From the NCBI GenBank assembly GCA_018902385.1, contig JABSSW010000075.1:1-64000 (forward strand): a DNA stretch of 64,000 bases. Reading direction: 5' to 3'. Position 1 is the stretch's first letter, and each line of letters starts with the position of its first letter. The DNA comes from Physcia stellaris (Eukaryota; Ascomycota; Lecanoromycetes; Caliciales; Physciaceae). Both the position numbers and the translations under genes were made by a program. Shown here piece by piece: positions 50,103 to 63,464 of the stretch. The notes beneath the pieces are model-generated. The model had not been told where the DNA came from, made no database searches, and worked only from the letters and a program-made list of their open reading frames with translations.

Positions 50103-51298
50103 CTATCCAGAAAGCCTGCCTACCCGTGGAGGCATCAAGCTGACACGTTGCCGCGCTCCGGAGAGCAGACATACCTCCTTCGAGCCCCTTGAAAGTTTCT
50201 CAGTGGCTGTATACCATCCTTCCTCCACTAGCTTCCGCTCCGTGTTTCTCCAGTAATCTGCTTTTCCAGCTCCCGAAGACTTGAGATCGAAGTCGCCTAG
50301 CCGGAGCTCAACGTCCTCATTGTTATCATAAGGGATCTAGACCAATCATGTCGGATCATTATAATGCAAGAAAACTACCAAGATCTGGTACTCACCTTAA
50401 TGAAAACGGTACAATCCCTCAACGTCATCGCCGTCCGAAATCTCTCACTACCCATCTGGGCCTGCAACGGTCCCTCTTGGTCGAAATGCTCTTGAAGTTC
50501 TCTCAACCGATGAAGAATTGGCGACCTCATGAGGTACGGAACTACCTGCCGAACCTCGTCCGGTGTATACAGCGGAGCTCCCCTCATCTTCTCAAGCGCA
50601 CCTTCAAGATGGTCACTCAGCAGCTCCTCATCGCCCTTCGTTAGCACTAGAGGACAGAAAGCGGAACTCTCAGTCGAATGATTAGGTTCGGGATTCCTCG
50701 AAGCACGCAGCGCGCAAGTCCGGCAACGCCGCGCGGCAGGCGGCGCGGATGGCGATTGGAGCAGCCATTTTGGTTTGAAGTCACACGATTTGTATTCGTC
50801 GTTGCAGAGCATGTTAGTGATCAGCAATCCATGAGGTTCATCCTCGGCGAGGTAGATTCCATGTCGTGCTTGATCTCGGGGAAACTCCTTCTTCTCATCC
50901 CGACGTAAACATTCATTGAGCTTTCTGAGTATGTCGGAAGAAACACCACAAAGCCCCTGCTCCAATAATGAGTCTTTCGGGAACAGAGGCTGTATATTAT
51001 CTATGAAAAATTTGTGAGATTCCCTTACAGACACGGCCGAGGGCACATCTTTGCGAAGACGGAGGAGTTTGGCTTTGAAGCGTCTATCAAGACGTGTTCC
51101 GGTTTGGGATCGTTCTGTTGACGTTGAACCTTCAAAGTCCCCATCTTCGAACTCCAGTGCTCTCTGTGGTGTTATGTCATAGACAATATGAGCTGCGCCT
51201 TCATCAATGTAGTGAAGGGCGAAAGGCGAGTCCACTTCCACTCGCGGTGGCTCCGAGTGGGTTTCGCCTTTTGATTGTGCCCTTGTGGTCACCATCAT
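50103..51298 (-). CDS. IPK1: Inositol-pentakisphosphate 2-kinase
   Basis: Two exons (51298-50396 and 50336-50103) encode about 378 residues; the 59-nt intron has donor GTGAGT and acceptor TCTAG. The enzyme phosphorylates inositol pentakisphosphate at position 2 to make phytate (InsP6), which acts in mRNA export and phosphate signalling. Family marks seen: an N-terminal KLLRLRKDVPS block, EDEPHGLLITNMLC, the hallmark CDFKPKWLLQSPSAPPAARR followed by a C-R-T-C pair, FCPLVL, DCTVFIK, and across the splice ELRLGDFDLKSSGAGKADYW. The start is chosen at the double Met before VTTRAQSKG, because the upstream in-frame extension would add hydrophobic stretches not expected in this nuclear/cytosolic enzyme. 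A GTATGT donor-like site close to the stop could splice the last 20 or so residues differently. Confidence 0.87.
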
Positions 51299-51607
51299 TA
51301 AAAGCGATCTATCAGTCCGAATCTCTGCAAGGCCGCTGTGCATAAAAAGTAAAAGACATCCTATAAATAGAACGTGTCCCACTCCTCGTAAGCGAGCCAA
51401 TAATGCCATTTTGGGTCTTGCAACTCTGAACGCGTGCGAGGCGCGTCGGATCTCAAATACAAACAAACAGATCCCCGATAGAAATACGCTATGCCTCATT
51501 AGTTTTCGTGCTTGGCAGGGAGGTGCAGTTTTTTCGCACGCACCCTGCTCCTGTGCCAAGAAATAACGACAGAACCTTCTCTCTTTAAGTCACACTGATA
51601 TCCCACT

Positions 51608-52003
51608 TTAGATATCAACATCCTTCCTCTTCATCGAAACATCCGCTCCATCAGCCCCTTCCCCACCACCCACGAAGTGCTCCCCAGCCTGCCTTGCCAA
51701 AGTATCCAGGAATTTCCTATTCTCCTCCTTGCTCGGATCAAACGTAGCCTCAATGATTCTCCGCGTATGTGATCGTTTCATCTCCTCGGACCACCAGGGC
51801 CACCTCATTAAACTATGATTACTTCTGCCTCGATGACCCTCTGATTCGGACAATGAGCGCTCCAGTTCCTTGATGCTGTTGCTGTTGGGTGTGAGCATGC
51901 TTTTTGCCGTGGGCGTGGGTCGCGTGGATAAAGCAAGTGCAGCAAACGCCCCTGTCATCCTGTTATGGGAAGTCTTCTCAAGATTGATTGAAGGCTGAGA
52001 CAT
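51608..52003 (-). CDS. Small hypothetical protein
   Basis: A single exon of 131 codons, stop TAA at 51608-51610. The sequence is hydrophilic: an N-terminal low-complexity part (FAALALSTRPTPTAKSM), a Ser/Arg-rich middle (SESEGHRGRSNHSLMRWPWW) and a helical segment RRIIEATFDPSKEENRKFLD followed by LARQAGEHFVGG. There is no signal peptide or membrane helix. It lies about 310 bp upstream of the IPK1 start on the same strand. I do not recognise the family; the amphipathic segment gives it a protein-like character. Confidence 0.55.
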   Translation of the reverse strand: MSQPSINLEKTSHNRMTGAFAALALSTRPTPTAKSMLTPNSNSIKELERSLSESEGHRGRSNHSLMRWPWWSEEMKRSHTRRIIEATFDPSKEENRKFLDTLARQAGEHFVGGGEGADGADVSMKRKDVDI

Positions 52004-54366
52004 GTCGATCGTAAGATGCTGTGTTCTCGATTTCGAAGGAGTTTTGAATCAGAGTTTCCACGGTACTCGAAGCTTTATCTGCGGAAAAATATTGTGAAAG
52101 GACAGGGACTCGCGGTAAGGAAAAATTTCTTAGCATTGTGACAGGCACATATACATGTCAAGCTAATCGGATTTAGGGGGAACAAAGGAAACAGCGAAAT
52201 GAGAGCGACAGACCACTTTGAAACCCAGAAGAAAAAGGTGGCAAAAACGGAGTGATGAGTGAACAGATGATCTTTTTGGTCTCACAAAAGTAATCCACTC
52301 CTTGGGCTCGAATAGAAACTGGTCTTTCGCCTGACTCTGGATTCATTGATTATTGATCAAAACCGGATCTTTCTCCTGTCTTCCACGGTCCAAGACATGT
52401 TGTTGAAGTCTTTCAGCCATGAGACATGTCTCGCAATGCTATCCTTGCCTAAGGTGGGATGCTGATTTGGGGATCGCGCTACATACTCTCTAGTTTTGAA
52501 GAACAGCCTGGCAACAGTAAATAAAAAGAAATTAACATCACACAGGTGATTATCTTTCGGCGCAAGCAGCTAACCGGAAACATACGGGGAAAGGGATGTA
52601 AACGTTGCCAAGGATAGGGCGACTCGTTGTCATGGCCTTCACACGTGAAGCAGAATAGGACACACAATCCTAGGGGTTTTCCGCGAACAGTTTGACAGGG
52701 CTGTCTCCATAGCGGTTCAAGGTGAACTAGCTCATTACGCCAGAACTTCACATCGGCGATGGCACGACCACGCGAGCCCATCCCAAGTCATGGTTGGCCT
52801 ACATTGAAGCTCTACTCCCAGAAAGGAGGGCGCGCACGGTCTCCGCGTAGCGACATAGACCGAGATGCAAGCACACACACATGTGGTGCACATGGTCGTG
52901 CTGATTTGCCATCGGATATGGTCAAGCTTGGCAAGTCACCCCTGTGAACTTTGGCGGTTTCTGATCTCAATGCCCATGAATGTTCATGCAGAAAGGATAT
53001 GGCTTATTGAATCACCAGTCCCAATTATCTGCCGGGTGTCATCTCTTATCTCATTCTTACCTCGTCTGCGCTTCTATAGGTGACTACGCGATTTCGCCAA
53101 GATCTCATATGTCATCTTCCGATAGGAAAGTTCCCATGCTCCAATGCAGGATCCATAGTGCGGGCTCTTCCACAACGTCAAGATCCATTGATAGGGGAAT
53201 CACTGAGGATCTCGCACGATTGTAACCGAATGTGCTTGATTAACGACGCAGGGACTAAATTGAGGATGGCCTGAAGCACAGCTTCAACCATAACAGAAAT
53301 AGTTTAGCCCCTGACGACGGGACGATCTCCTGCATGAGCTGCATAAGTCCTGCAACAGCTCACACACCACTTCGTAAGGTTGGAGGGCCGGTACCGGCAG
53401 TAAGCCCGTCGAGCGCCTTATCTTCAGCTCATCCTATGTAACGTAAGGTGCGTAACTTCTCGTCAATCGTAAGCAGATATTAGGGACAAGTCGATAGTAC
53501 CGCCAGATATTCCTGGATTTGCGATTCGACCGCGCGTCCTTCTGGCCCCGATTCTTCGATGCATTGCAGGATGACAAGTGATGATTCGCTTCAAGTGTCC
53601 AATCTTGCCAAGAACAACTGGTTGAAGCTCTTACACTTGCGGAGGTAGAAAGAGTGGTTGACCGATCGTAACGCAACTGTTACTTTCTGAACTTGGTGTT
53701 CTCGTGTCAGTGGATTGCGATATGCCATGTGCTCCTGTAGTTCCTTACTGTGCTACCGGATCTGAGATGATAGGCCTCGCAGGATGGCCCCTTGTGTAGC
53801 AGAAATCTCACAAGACTGGCTGGCCCGCCTCAAGGGTAACATCGTGGTCAGCCCATCCAAGGCTAGCCAGCCTTTGAATGTAACGTCATTAGACCAGGAT
53901 GTATAGACAGGCGACTCATTCACAAATGTTGACTGCTTTGAGGTCTCTTCTCATCGACGAGTGCCAAACATATGGTGTAGCCATTTCTTGGCCCGCATCT
54001 CAGACCAATGCTTATTTTCTTTGGCTGACGGCCACGAGCCGTGCCTCGCCGCAAATCTCCCTGATGGCGGCGATTCCTTCTATTAAAGCCGACAGCGACC
54101 CGCGCTACTGAGACAGCCAGACCTTGTCGAGGATATCCTGGGGTTGCAAATCCGGGCTAAGCTGGGTTTTTTGGAAAGGAGGCCGGGCCTCGATGAACAG
54201 AGACATCTGCCATATTATGAAAGAGCTGGGCTGATGACAAACTGAGAATACCTACAGATAACCACAGATGTTTAGTCTCAAACGCTGTGAGGAACAATCC
54301 TATGATACCCGGTTTCCCTTCCACTAGTGTCTAAATCCTATCTTCTTAAATCATACGCGATTGAAG
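52004..54366. other. Long gene-poor stretch
   Basis: 2.4 kb of normal composition without a supported gene. Open frames on both strands (for example 52479-52781 minus, 52980-53225 plus, 53434-53676 minus, 53899-54111 plus) lack domains and splice-consistent extensions. It contains the upstream regions of the flanking divergent genes; decayed gene relics cannot be excluded. Confidence 0.35.
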
Positions 54367-55919
54367 ATGACTAGTTTCCGCAACCTATGGTCCAAAGAAG
54401 AGGATAGCACCCTGCGCCGTGAGGTCGCCAAACAAAGTAAGCTGCCAGCTGGTGCCTTTGTGGTTAATGGAGAAAAGCTGACACTTGAAATCGTGGTTGA
54501 TAGTATTGGAGAAGGGAGGAATAAAAGACTGGCGAGGTCCTGCTGCAAAACTTCCTGGTAGAGATAATAAAGGTGACCAACTCGGACCAAATACCCTACT
54601 TTACCATTTCTACTCATCGTTGAAGATTGCAGGAGACGGTGGTTGAAATTGAGGAGCCCAGTGAACAAAGGCGTGTGGAGTGAAGAGGAGAACAAGCGTC
54701 TGAGGGAGGCCGTCCAAGTGCACGGAAGACGGTCAGTCTAAACCACACCATAATTCGTTATTCGAAGTTTCGAAGCTCATCTGCGCATTGCCAATAGATG
54801 GGTCGAGGTCGCAAAGTCTATCAAAACACGGAACGCTGATCGTAAGCACGGGGTTAATGTATTCCTTCATGAAAGGGCTAACATTGATAGAATGTGCCAA
54901 GCGTTGGCTGCATTTTCTTGATCCCGGTTTGGACTACAGCGAGTGGACTGGGCAAGAGGATGAGTATCTCATCGCTGAAGTCGAGAGAAACGGACGGAAC
55001 TGGAGAAAGATTGTAAACGAAGTGCTACCGGGGCGCTCCGCTACTGATGCCAAGAATCGGTTCGTCTTCCTCGTCTCACAGATCTGTGTAGCAGTGTGTA
55101 GCAGTCGTTGACACTAACGCTATGGTCTCTAGTTTCAATAAGCTCCAGCGCGGCAAACAGAGTCGAAAGGGTTCTAATGACGGTGAGGCTTACAAATCTA
55201 GTAAGCACGGAAGCTTGGTATCCAATACTTCCGATTCAAGTCGAGGCAGCTGGAGCCCGAGCGACGCCTGTGAAGATAATCTTGCCAACTTACTTCCAGA
55301 GAGATCAAAGTCCCCAGATCTGATGGCTATCGATTCCGAGGAAGTTGGGACCACCGAGGCTCTGTGCCCTGTCAGCTCATTTGAAGAGATGTTGGCCGAC
55401 CAACAAGTATACGAAGCTGATAGTACCTTTGTTCGTGGTCCTATGGAGCTTTGCCATCAGTGCCCTCTGCTGACATCGCATTGCGACTGGAATAACTCAG
55501 CTGCTTCATCGTCTAATCGGACTATAGGCTTTTCGCGTCAAACAATCACAGATTTCGACCTTTCGGGCTCTTTGCCTTCAAACTCATGCACGTCCAGAAG
55601 CCTTGGCAGCAGCGCTCCTGTGATGACCCACTTTAGCGATTCAATAGACTACCGTAGGAGATCAAGAACGTTAAGCGTCGACTCCGAAACATCCCCGATT
55701 ACACTAAATGGATCTTCCTTCTCGGTCGACCTTTTAACGTTTACAGATCCTTTGGCGTGCTCTGATACAGAGCAGTGGGCGAGATACCCTGCTATCTCAG
55801 GAGTATCCTCAAAAGGCAAGAGTGAAAGACTTTCAGTTTGCCGTCGATGTCCAGATGCACAGCATCATGATCTGGTCGAAGTAGTAATGACCGTTTCAGC
55901 AGGAACAGAAACGCATTGA
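54367..55919 (+). CDS. Myb-type DNA-binding protein with three SANT/Myb repeats
   Basis: Six exons (54367-54436, 54504-54572, 54626-54731, 54798-54841, 54891-55059, 55133-55919) encode 414 residues; all joins are in phase. Repeat 1 (residues about 6-57) reads LWSKEEDSTLRREVAKQ, then GGIKDWRGPAAKLPGRDNK and DCRRRWLKL. Repeat 2 (about 62-110) has GVWSEEENKRLREAVQVHG, RRWVEVAKSIKTRNADQCAK and RWLHFL. Repeat 3 (about 115-165) has SEWTGQEDEYLIAEVERNGR, NWRKIVNEVLPGRSATDAKN and RFNKL. The regularly spaced Trp residues fit a nuclear transcription factor. The C-terminal 250 residues are Ser-rich and acidic in places, without a domain, and may be a regulatory tail. The target genes are unknown. Confidence 0.88.
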
Positions 55920-56356
55920 AGCGTGCCCACTCGAGAAAGTTTCGATCTGGTTTTATCATCATTCTCGACATCATCAGCGTTCTTTGGCATGAAAGTGTTC
56001 GATAAAAGTAGGCCGATGGTTCAACACGGATTTAGCGATCGAAGGAAGGTATCATGGTGCTTTTGAAAGCTCGACCTCATGCGGGTGTGAGATGTATGAC
56101 GAAATGGCTGCCTTCAACACTTGTCAGCGTGACCCTTAATGGGGACATAATCTTCGGTAATTAAAGGATATGCGACGCACAACAGGTCGAAAAAGGCGTA
56201 TCATGTGACATAAGAGAATTGTACTCGACATAAGGAACCTCCCGCACATAGGTTCTAGTTGGCCGAAAGGCGACATCTTAGCTTGATCAAAGCATTGCAA
56301 CTTTCGAAAGTATTGCTCTCTATCTGTAGTTTTGATTGTGCATATGTATGTGCTAA
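55920..56356. other. 3' flank of Myb gene up to AT-rich block
   Basis: No gene recognised. A minus-strand open frame crossing into the AT-rich block (56136-56498) straddles two compositional regimes and is taken as chance. Composition falls sharply at about 56357. Confidence 0.45.
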
Positions 56357-56515
56357 TGCTGCGTATTTTCTTCATTGCTATGTACAAAATCCTTGATGTT
56401 TTGAACATGATCGATTTGTAAGCAATGATTTTGCAAAGCAAAATGATTTTGCAAAATCGATTTCGTTGAACAAAGTGATTCAACAAAACAATTTTCAAAA
56501 TTTAATTATTTTTTC
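56357..56515 (+). repeat. Direct repeat flanking Gypsy B2, left copy
   Basis: About 159 bp, from TGCTGCGTATTTTC to AATTATTTTTTC, matches 63465-63622. It is LTR-like in length and in the TG start. It lies at the boundary between the gene island and the AT-rich block. Confidence 0.65.
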
Positions 56516-56580
56516 TGTTTTTGCGATTGAATTACGAAACGAAAAAACAAAATTTTCAAAAAAAATGAAAACGTCGAAAA

Positions 56581-56804
56581 TGTTACGAGCATGTCTGACA
56601 GATAGATTTGACAAATAGATAGTTGATATGATATGTGATCGAACAACGAATTATGTTTTAATTTTACGTTGAAATTAGCGTGATTTGAAACTTGACGTCG
56701 CACATTGTTTGCAATTTCAACATTTTGTATTTATTTGTTTTTGCAAACTTATTGTTTTCGTCTAATTAGTCAATAATACGTCTATTCAAGCACGATTCAT
56801 GATA
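56581..56804 (+). repeat. 5' LTR of Gypsy B2
   Basis: 224 bp, begins TGTTACGAGCATG; the least AT-rich of the four Gypsy B LTRs. Confidence 0.9.
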
Positions 56805-59800
56805 TTACAATAAGTTTTCAATTTCTATCGCTCGTCGTGATACGCGAACGTTCAAAAATAAAATTTCAAATCGATTAAGCTTTTTTGACGAAACAAACGA
56901 CGAAAAGTTTTGCTGATCAGACAAACGATCAAAAAATTTTTCTGACGAAACATTTGACGAAAATCGTGAAATAACAAATCGAATTTTCACGCAATCGACG
57001 ATAGAAAACGAGAATTGACACGATTAATTTTTTTTTTTTTTATCATTTTCAATTTTTTATTTTCAGTTATGACTCGAAGTCATCACGAAACAACTTTTTT
57101 CGAATTTTCTATTTCGATGAAACAACGTTTTAGAACGTTACGTGTCAACGTGAATCGTATGTTGCATGAAATTAACGACAATTCTTTTGACGAAAATTTC
57201 GTTGATCAATTCAAACGTCGTCGATTTGTATCAACGATCGAATTCATAAAAATGAAAAATGACGAAATCATTCATTTTTTGAATATCGTCATCATCGATC
57301 AATTGAAATGATGAGTCAATTATAAAATCGTCGATTTTTTAAAGAAATTTGATCGATTACGCATCGATCGTGATAATTATTTAAACGTTTTAACTCAATA
57401 TCAAAATTTGTACAATATTGTCAGCGTCGATCGAAACGAATTGATCAATACGAATGTCGAATTAAATAAAATACGTCGAAAATTGAATATTTTGAAAAGC
57501 GAATACGAAAAACAACGTGATTTATTTTTGATCAAACAAAAAAATTACATTTTTTTGAAAAAAAATCACGACGTTTTGCTGATCAAGATTCGCGATCGTA
57601 CACGAAATTTTGACGTCGACGATGAAAAAAACGACGATAAAATCAACGTAATTAATTTTTTTCAAAAAAACAAACGACGTTTCAAAATACATTCAAATTT
57701 TTTGAAATTCATCGATGAAATAAAATTCATTTGATTTGTTTGAAAGACAAAAATACACGATAAAATGACGATCAACGTTGATCATTACGACACGAACATG
57801 ATCGCAATCATTATTGTGATTGATTGAATTGAAAATGATGTCGATGATCACATACAATCGATTCGTGACATTGATATGAATCATTTCAAAATTTGACATA
57901 TGATGTTGAAATTCTTGAACATTATTTACGAAAATTTTGATTTCAAACGCAATATGCGTAATCAATTTCGAGCATTGATCATGAATATTCAAAATTTTCA
58001 GTTTTTTTATTTCATTTTTTTTCGTCTTAACAATTCAATTGATTATAGCGAAGTCATCAAAATCGAAAAGTTGATGAACAAAATTTTCTGAAATTTGAAA
58101 AAAACGATAAATGTATATTCACGTGAATTCATCACGTTCGATGAAATTCGAATCATTTTGCAACAAATATACAATCGACAATCGAATTTTCGAAAAGAAA
58201 AAATCGCGACACGTCAACAACGTTTTGAATTGTTTCAATTCAAATCAACTTTTGTCGTTTCGATTTCGATATTTTTTACGAAATTTGTTATTTCGATTTT
58301 TTTCGTGAAATTTGTCGTTCATTTTCATTTCAACGTCGAAATCAAAATTCGTGATTCGATGACAAACAAATTGATCGTCACGAACAAATGTTTCACACGC
58401 GATGAAATCGATCACGTATGAAAAAAATGTTCGAACGTTCATAAACATCAAGAACGTCATTGACACAAAATGCAAATGTTTTACATGAACATGATCAACG
58501 AATCGAGCGAATTTGATTCGAAAAATTGATAATTCACATCAAAAACGCGATTGATAAATGTTTAAGAATTTTTTTTATTTATCATGACGAATTGTTTGAC
58601 TTTTTTGTCAAACGATTTTTAATTATCAATTGTACGTTGTCATTCAACGATAATAAACATAAATTAGAAATTTTAATAAACATTAATGCAATTGATTATG
58701 TTTTCATTGATAAAAAAATTGCGCAATTTGTATGCAACATGCTGAACATGAATTTCGTATTTTTATTAAAATCGAAATTCATTATCGAATTCGACGATCG
58801 TCAGATTTTTTCAATAATTCATGTCATTTATTTCAAACTGACAATTGATTTGCATTTCGAATTGACAATTTTTTTGTTCATCATCGATTTGAACAATCAT
58901 TCGATAATTTTAAAAAAATCGTAAATGAACAAGCATGAAATTATTTTGAATATGATTTACGATAAATTGATTTTCAAATCGTTCAAATGTAATCATCATG
59001 ATAATATATTCATCAAAACAATGCAAATTCGACGTTTAAAAACTTTTGATTCAAATCGTCGATGAAACGTATTTAATTGACGTCGCGATATTTTCTTATC
59101 GAAAACAAATAACGCGAAACATATTGTTGCAATAAAATCTCGATATACGATTTTATTTCGTTCGCAATTTAGCTTCTCAACGTTTTATGTACAAAACGAA
59201 TCAAACGTATTCGATTCAAAATGTTTCGATTGCTTTATTCATTCGAAAATCGATCAAAATGACGAGTCGTTCGTCGTTGAATCAAATCACTCAAAAATTG
59301 ATATCACAACGATTACGAAAACGACATTCGTCAAAAAAAAAACTTGAATAAACAACGCAACAAACGTTGAAAAATCAAAAAACAACAATTCGAAATTTTT
59401 TCATTTTCGAAATTGAATTCAGACGATTCGATGAATATCGCGATGATTGATGCGATTTTTTTTTGTTTATTCGTCGATTTCAAAAATCGAAAACAAGAAA
59501 TGCAATGTTTTTTCATTACGATCAATCAAATCGATTTCGCATTCAAAACATTGCGAACAAATTTTGAATCGTTGAAAATTGTCGTCATGATCAAAAAAAT
59601 TCTGAAACACGAACAAATCAAATCGATTTTTGAACATATAATGAAAAAAATATCGAAATATTTCAGACATTTGTCAAAAATATTCGATTTTCAAAAAACA
59701 ATTGAATTGTCGTCGCATCGAATTTACGATCACAAAATCGAATTTTTAAACGATAACAATACATTGTTTCGAAATCGAATATATTTTTTGTTCGAATTCA

Positions 59801-62800
59801 AATTTCAAAAACTCAAAAAATATTTGAAAAATAATTTTCAGAAAAGTTTCATCGTATTCAATCAAACAACATACGTTTCGTTCGTTTTATTTGCAATCAA
59901 ATCAAATGATCAATTACGTTTGTGTGTGAATTATCGACGATTTAATCACATCACGAAACGCAATCGATATTTTATTTTTTTGATCGAAAAAACTTTAATT
60001 AAAATGCAAAATTGCAAATATTTGATCAAGTTGAATATCATATCGATTTTAAACAAGTTTCGAATGAATGAAAAAAATGAAAAATTCATTACATTCGTTA
60101 TTTTCATGAAATCGTACAAATATCGAATATTATTTTTCGAATTGATTAACGAATTCGCGAATTGACAACATTACATGAACGATTTGCTGTTCAACTTTTT
60201 GAACGATTTCTGTCAAATCTATTTAGATGATATTTTCATTTACAACAAATTCAAGAAAAAACACATCGTTCACGTTCGTAAAATGTTGAAAAAATTCAAA
60301 AAAATCGAATTACAAATGAATATTGAAAAGTACGAATTTTTCAAGAAAAAAATGACATTTTTGAACGTCATATTATCGATGAATGATTTTCTCATGAATT
60401 CGAAAAAAATAAAAATCATTGTCAATTAAAAACGTTTTACAAATCTGAAAAAAATGCAAATTTTCGTGAGTTTCGTCAATTTCTACAGACGATTCATTCG
60501 TGATTTTTCGAAAAAAATTCGAATTTTCACTTGAATGATCAAAAAATTCGTGAATTTCGAATGAATTGTTGAAATCGAAAAAATTTTCAATTTTCTCAAG
60601 AAAACGATGATCGAAATTTTCATATTACGACATTACGATCGAATCAAACAAATCATTTTGAAAATTGATTTTTTTGATTACGTCAATGCGAAAATATTAT
60701 TTCAATACGACGACGAAAAAGTTTTGCATTTCGTTGTTTTTTATAATCGCAACATGATTTCAGTCGAATGCAATTACGAAATTTATGACAAAAAATTGTT
60801 AATCATTATTCGTTGTTTAAAACATTGACGTTTTGAATTTGAAAATATTGAAAAATCGATCAAAATTTTCATCGATCACAAAAGTCTGAAAATTTTCATG
60901 ACGTCAAAGAAATTAATTTTTCATCAAATTCGTTGAACAGAAATTTTTTCGAAATTCAATATTGTCATTCAATTTCAATTCGAAACTCAAAACGTTAAAA
61001 CAAATGTTTTGATTCGCATGTTTGATTCACGATCAAAAAACGATATTGACGAACGACATCAATATCGAAAGCAAATATTGTTTATTTCGAAACGATTCGA
61101 AATTCACGCGATGAAAATTGACGAATTTATTTATGAACGAATTTTTGTTGTCAACAGAATTGACGATGATTACACGATTTATCGTGAAATTATCGAACAA
61201 AATTTCATTTCAATGAATGAAATTGATTTACGAAATTGCATTGAAAAAAACGACGTTTTGTATCGAAAAAATCGATTCTGAATGTTCGTCGATGTTTTTT
61301 TACTCGTTGATTTTTTCAGAAAAATTCATGAATTTTCTGTTTCGAAACATTCAAATTTTAATCGCATGAAAAATTTTATACGTCGCGATTATTATTGATT
61401 CAACATGCGCAAAACGATTCGTCGATACGTACGTAATTGTTATGAATGTTAACGCACGAAAATTTTCAAAAATCGCAAAAACGATTTATTTATTTTTTTG
61501 ATCATATTTTTGCAACGTTGAATCGACATATCAATGAATTTTATCATCGAATTGTTCGACGTTCACGATCATAATGTCATATGCACGATCATTGACAAAT
61601 TTAGCAAAAAAACGTCATTACGTGTTTTGTATCGTCAACGACGAGAATATCAATGTTGAAATCACGATCAAAATATTCATCAATTACGTATTTCGTACAC
61701 ATGAATTATTTTTTTCGATAACGTTTGATCGAAATTTTCAATTCATATCGTTCGTTTGACAAACATTTTGTCGAATTTTCGACATCAAATGTAAATTTTT
61801 CATCGTTTTTCATTCAAAAATCGATGAACAAATCGAAAAAATCAATCAAAATATCGAAAAACAATTGCGACAATATTGTAATTACATGCAAAACGATTGA
61901 AACGTTTGATTGTTCATGATCGAATTTGCAAACAACAACGCAATATTTGCAACAACAAAACTATTTTTATTTTTCATCAATAAAGATTTTCATTTTCGTA
62001 TGAGTTTTTCATCAAATTTTATTTCGTATGTTACAACGAAAAAGCGACTTTTGATCGTCAAAACAAAAAATATTATCGACACAATGTAAAATATTTTCAA
62101 TTACGTACGAAATCATGCAAAAATGATTCAAAAACGTATAACAATTCAAATCAACAAACATCGAAAAACTGTAAAATACGTCGAAAAAAATTTCGTTTTT
62201 TTCGATCGACGAAACATCAAAACGATCAAATCGTCTGACAAGCTCGATGACAAAAAATTAAATCTTTATAAAATATTACAACGTATGAACAATTCATATC
62301 GATTCGAATTGTTTGAAATCATGCATATTTACGATGTGTTTCATTGTTGATTTTTGCGCAAAGATTTTCGTGATTCATTCGAAAATCAAATCAATGAATT
62401 TTTTGATTTTGTCATAGTCAACGAAAATTTCGAATGAAAAATGAACGATATTTTGAAATTTCGATATTATTACAATCGTTTTCAATATCGTGTCAATTGA
62501 TCGAATTGATCGCATGATCGAACATAATATTATGTCGACAACGAAAAGTTTGATAATGTTCGCGACGTGATGAACGATTTTCATCGCATTCATTTTACGA
62601 TTGCAAATTCAAAATCGTTCAAAACGTTGATTTCAATATTTCAAAACGTCGTCAACGAATTCGATTTTTCAGCGAATCGTCGTCGTTTTCGAAAAAAAAT
62701 CGTCATGTTGACATTAATCGAAATTACATTCGATTAGAATCTGAAAATTTCGAATTCAATACATTCATTTCGATTTCACTTTCGTAACGTTTTCGCAATT

Positions 62801-63070
62801 TTTAGTTTTCGTTATCGTTTCGATGTTATTTACAGTCAAAACTTACGTCGCATGAAAAATTGAATCGTGTCAAAAACATTTTCAGAAATTGTTGTCAAAT
62901 TTTATCGAACTTTGAAACAATAACGAAGCATTTGAAGATGAAAAATGATGATCGTGAAATTTCTGAATTTCGCAAACATTCAAATCAAGAAACAAAATTT
63001 TCAACAAAATTTTTCAATCTCGAAATAACAACGAATCGTCGAAACGACGTTCGCGAAAAAAAAAAAATAA

Positions 63071-63294
63071 TGTTACGAACATGTTTGACAAATAGATTTG
63101 ACAAATAGATAATTGATATGATATGTGATCGAACAACGAATTATGTTTTAATTTTACGTTGAAATTAACGTGATTTGAAATTTGACGTCGCACATTGTTT
63201 GCAATTTCAACATTTTGTATTTATTTGTTTTTGCAAATTTATTGTTTTTGTTTAATTAATCAATAATACGTTTATTCAAGCACGATTTATGATA
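63071..63294 (+). repeat. 3' LTR of Gypsy B2
   Basis: 224 bp, preceded by an A-rich polypurine-like tract ending in AATAA; matches 56581-56804 with about twelve differences. Confidence 0.9.
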
Positions 63295-63464
63295 AAAAAA
63301 AATCAAAAACAAAAAATGAATGAACGAAACAAAAAAAAAACAAAAAATGAAAAATGAAATAAATGAAACATTGATTTTTTATTTAATTAAAAAATCAATT
63401 TTTTCAAATTTTTTTCATTTCGTCATTTTTGCATTAATATTTATGTTTAATTTGAACGAATTAA

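Larger units (their letters stand above)
56581..63294 (+). mobile_element. Chromodomain Ty3/Gypsy fossil B2
   Basis: This element is 6714 bp, the same family as B1 but on the plus strand, with two LTRs of 224 bp. Flanks GAAAA (56576-56580) and AAAAA (63295-63299) fit a 5-bp target duplication with one G-to-A change. Parts: gag (about 57015-58420), protease (about 58526-58924), RT (about 59413-60429, with the YLDDIFIYNKF block), RNase H (about 60607-60828), integrase (about 61009-62350, ending MHIYDVFHC) and a chromodomain trace (about 62370-62600, with ILKFRYYYNRFQYRV). It is inactive, with many breaks. Its LTRs are 13 bp shorter than those of B1, and both LTRs share this, so B1 and B2 come from two sublineages. 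Confidence 0.92.

Noticed and set aside
51298-51559. Longer IPK1 N-terminus starting at 51559
   Set aside because: The extension has hydrophobic stretches unlike this soluble kinase, whereas the double Met at 51298 directly precedes family-like sequence.
56136-56498. 120-codon minus-strand open frame
   Set aside because: It crosses the border between gene-island and AT-rich composition and overlaps an LTR-like repeat; no domain is seen.
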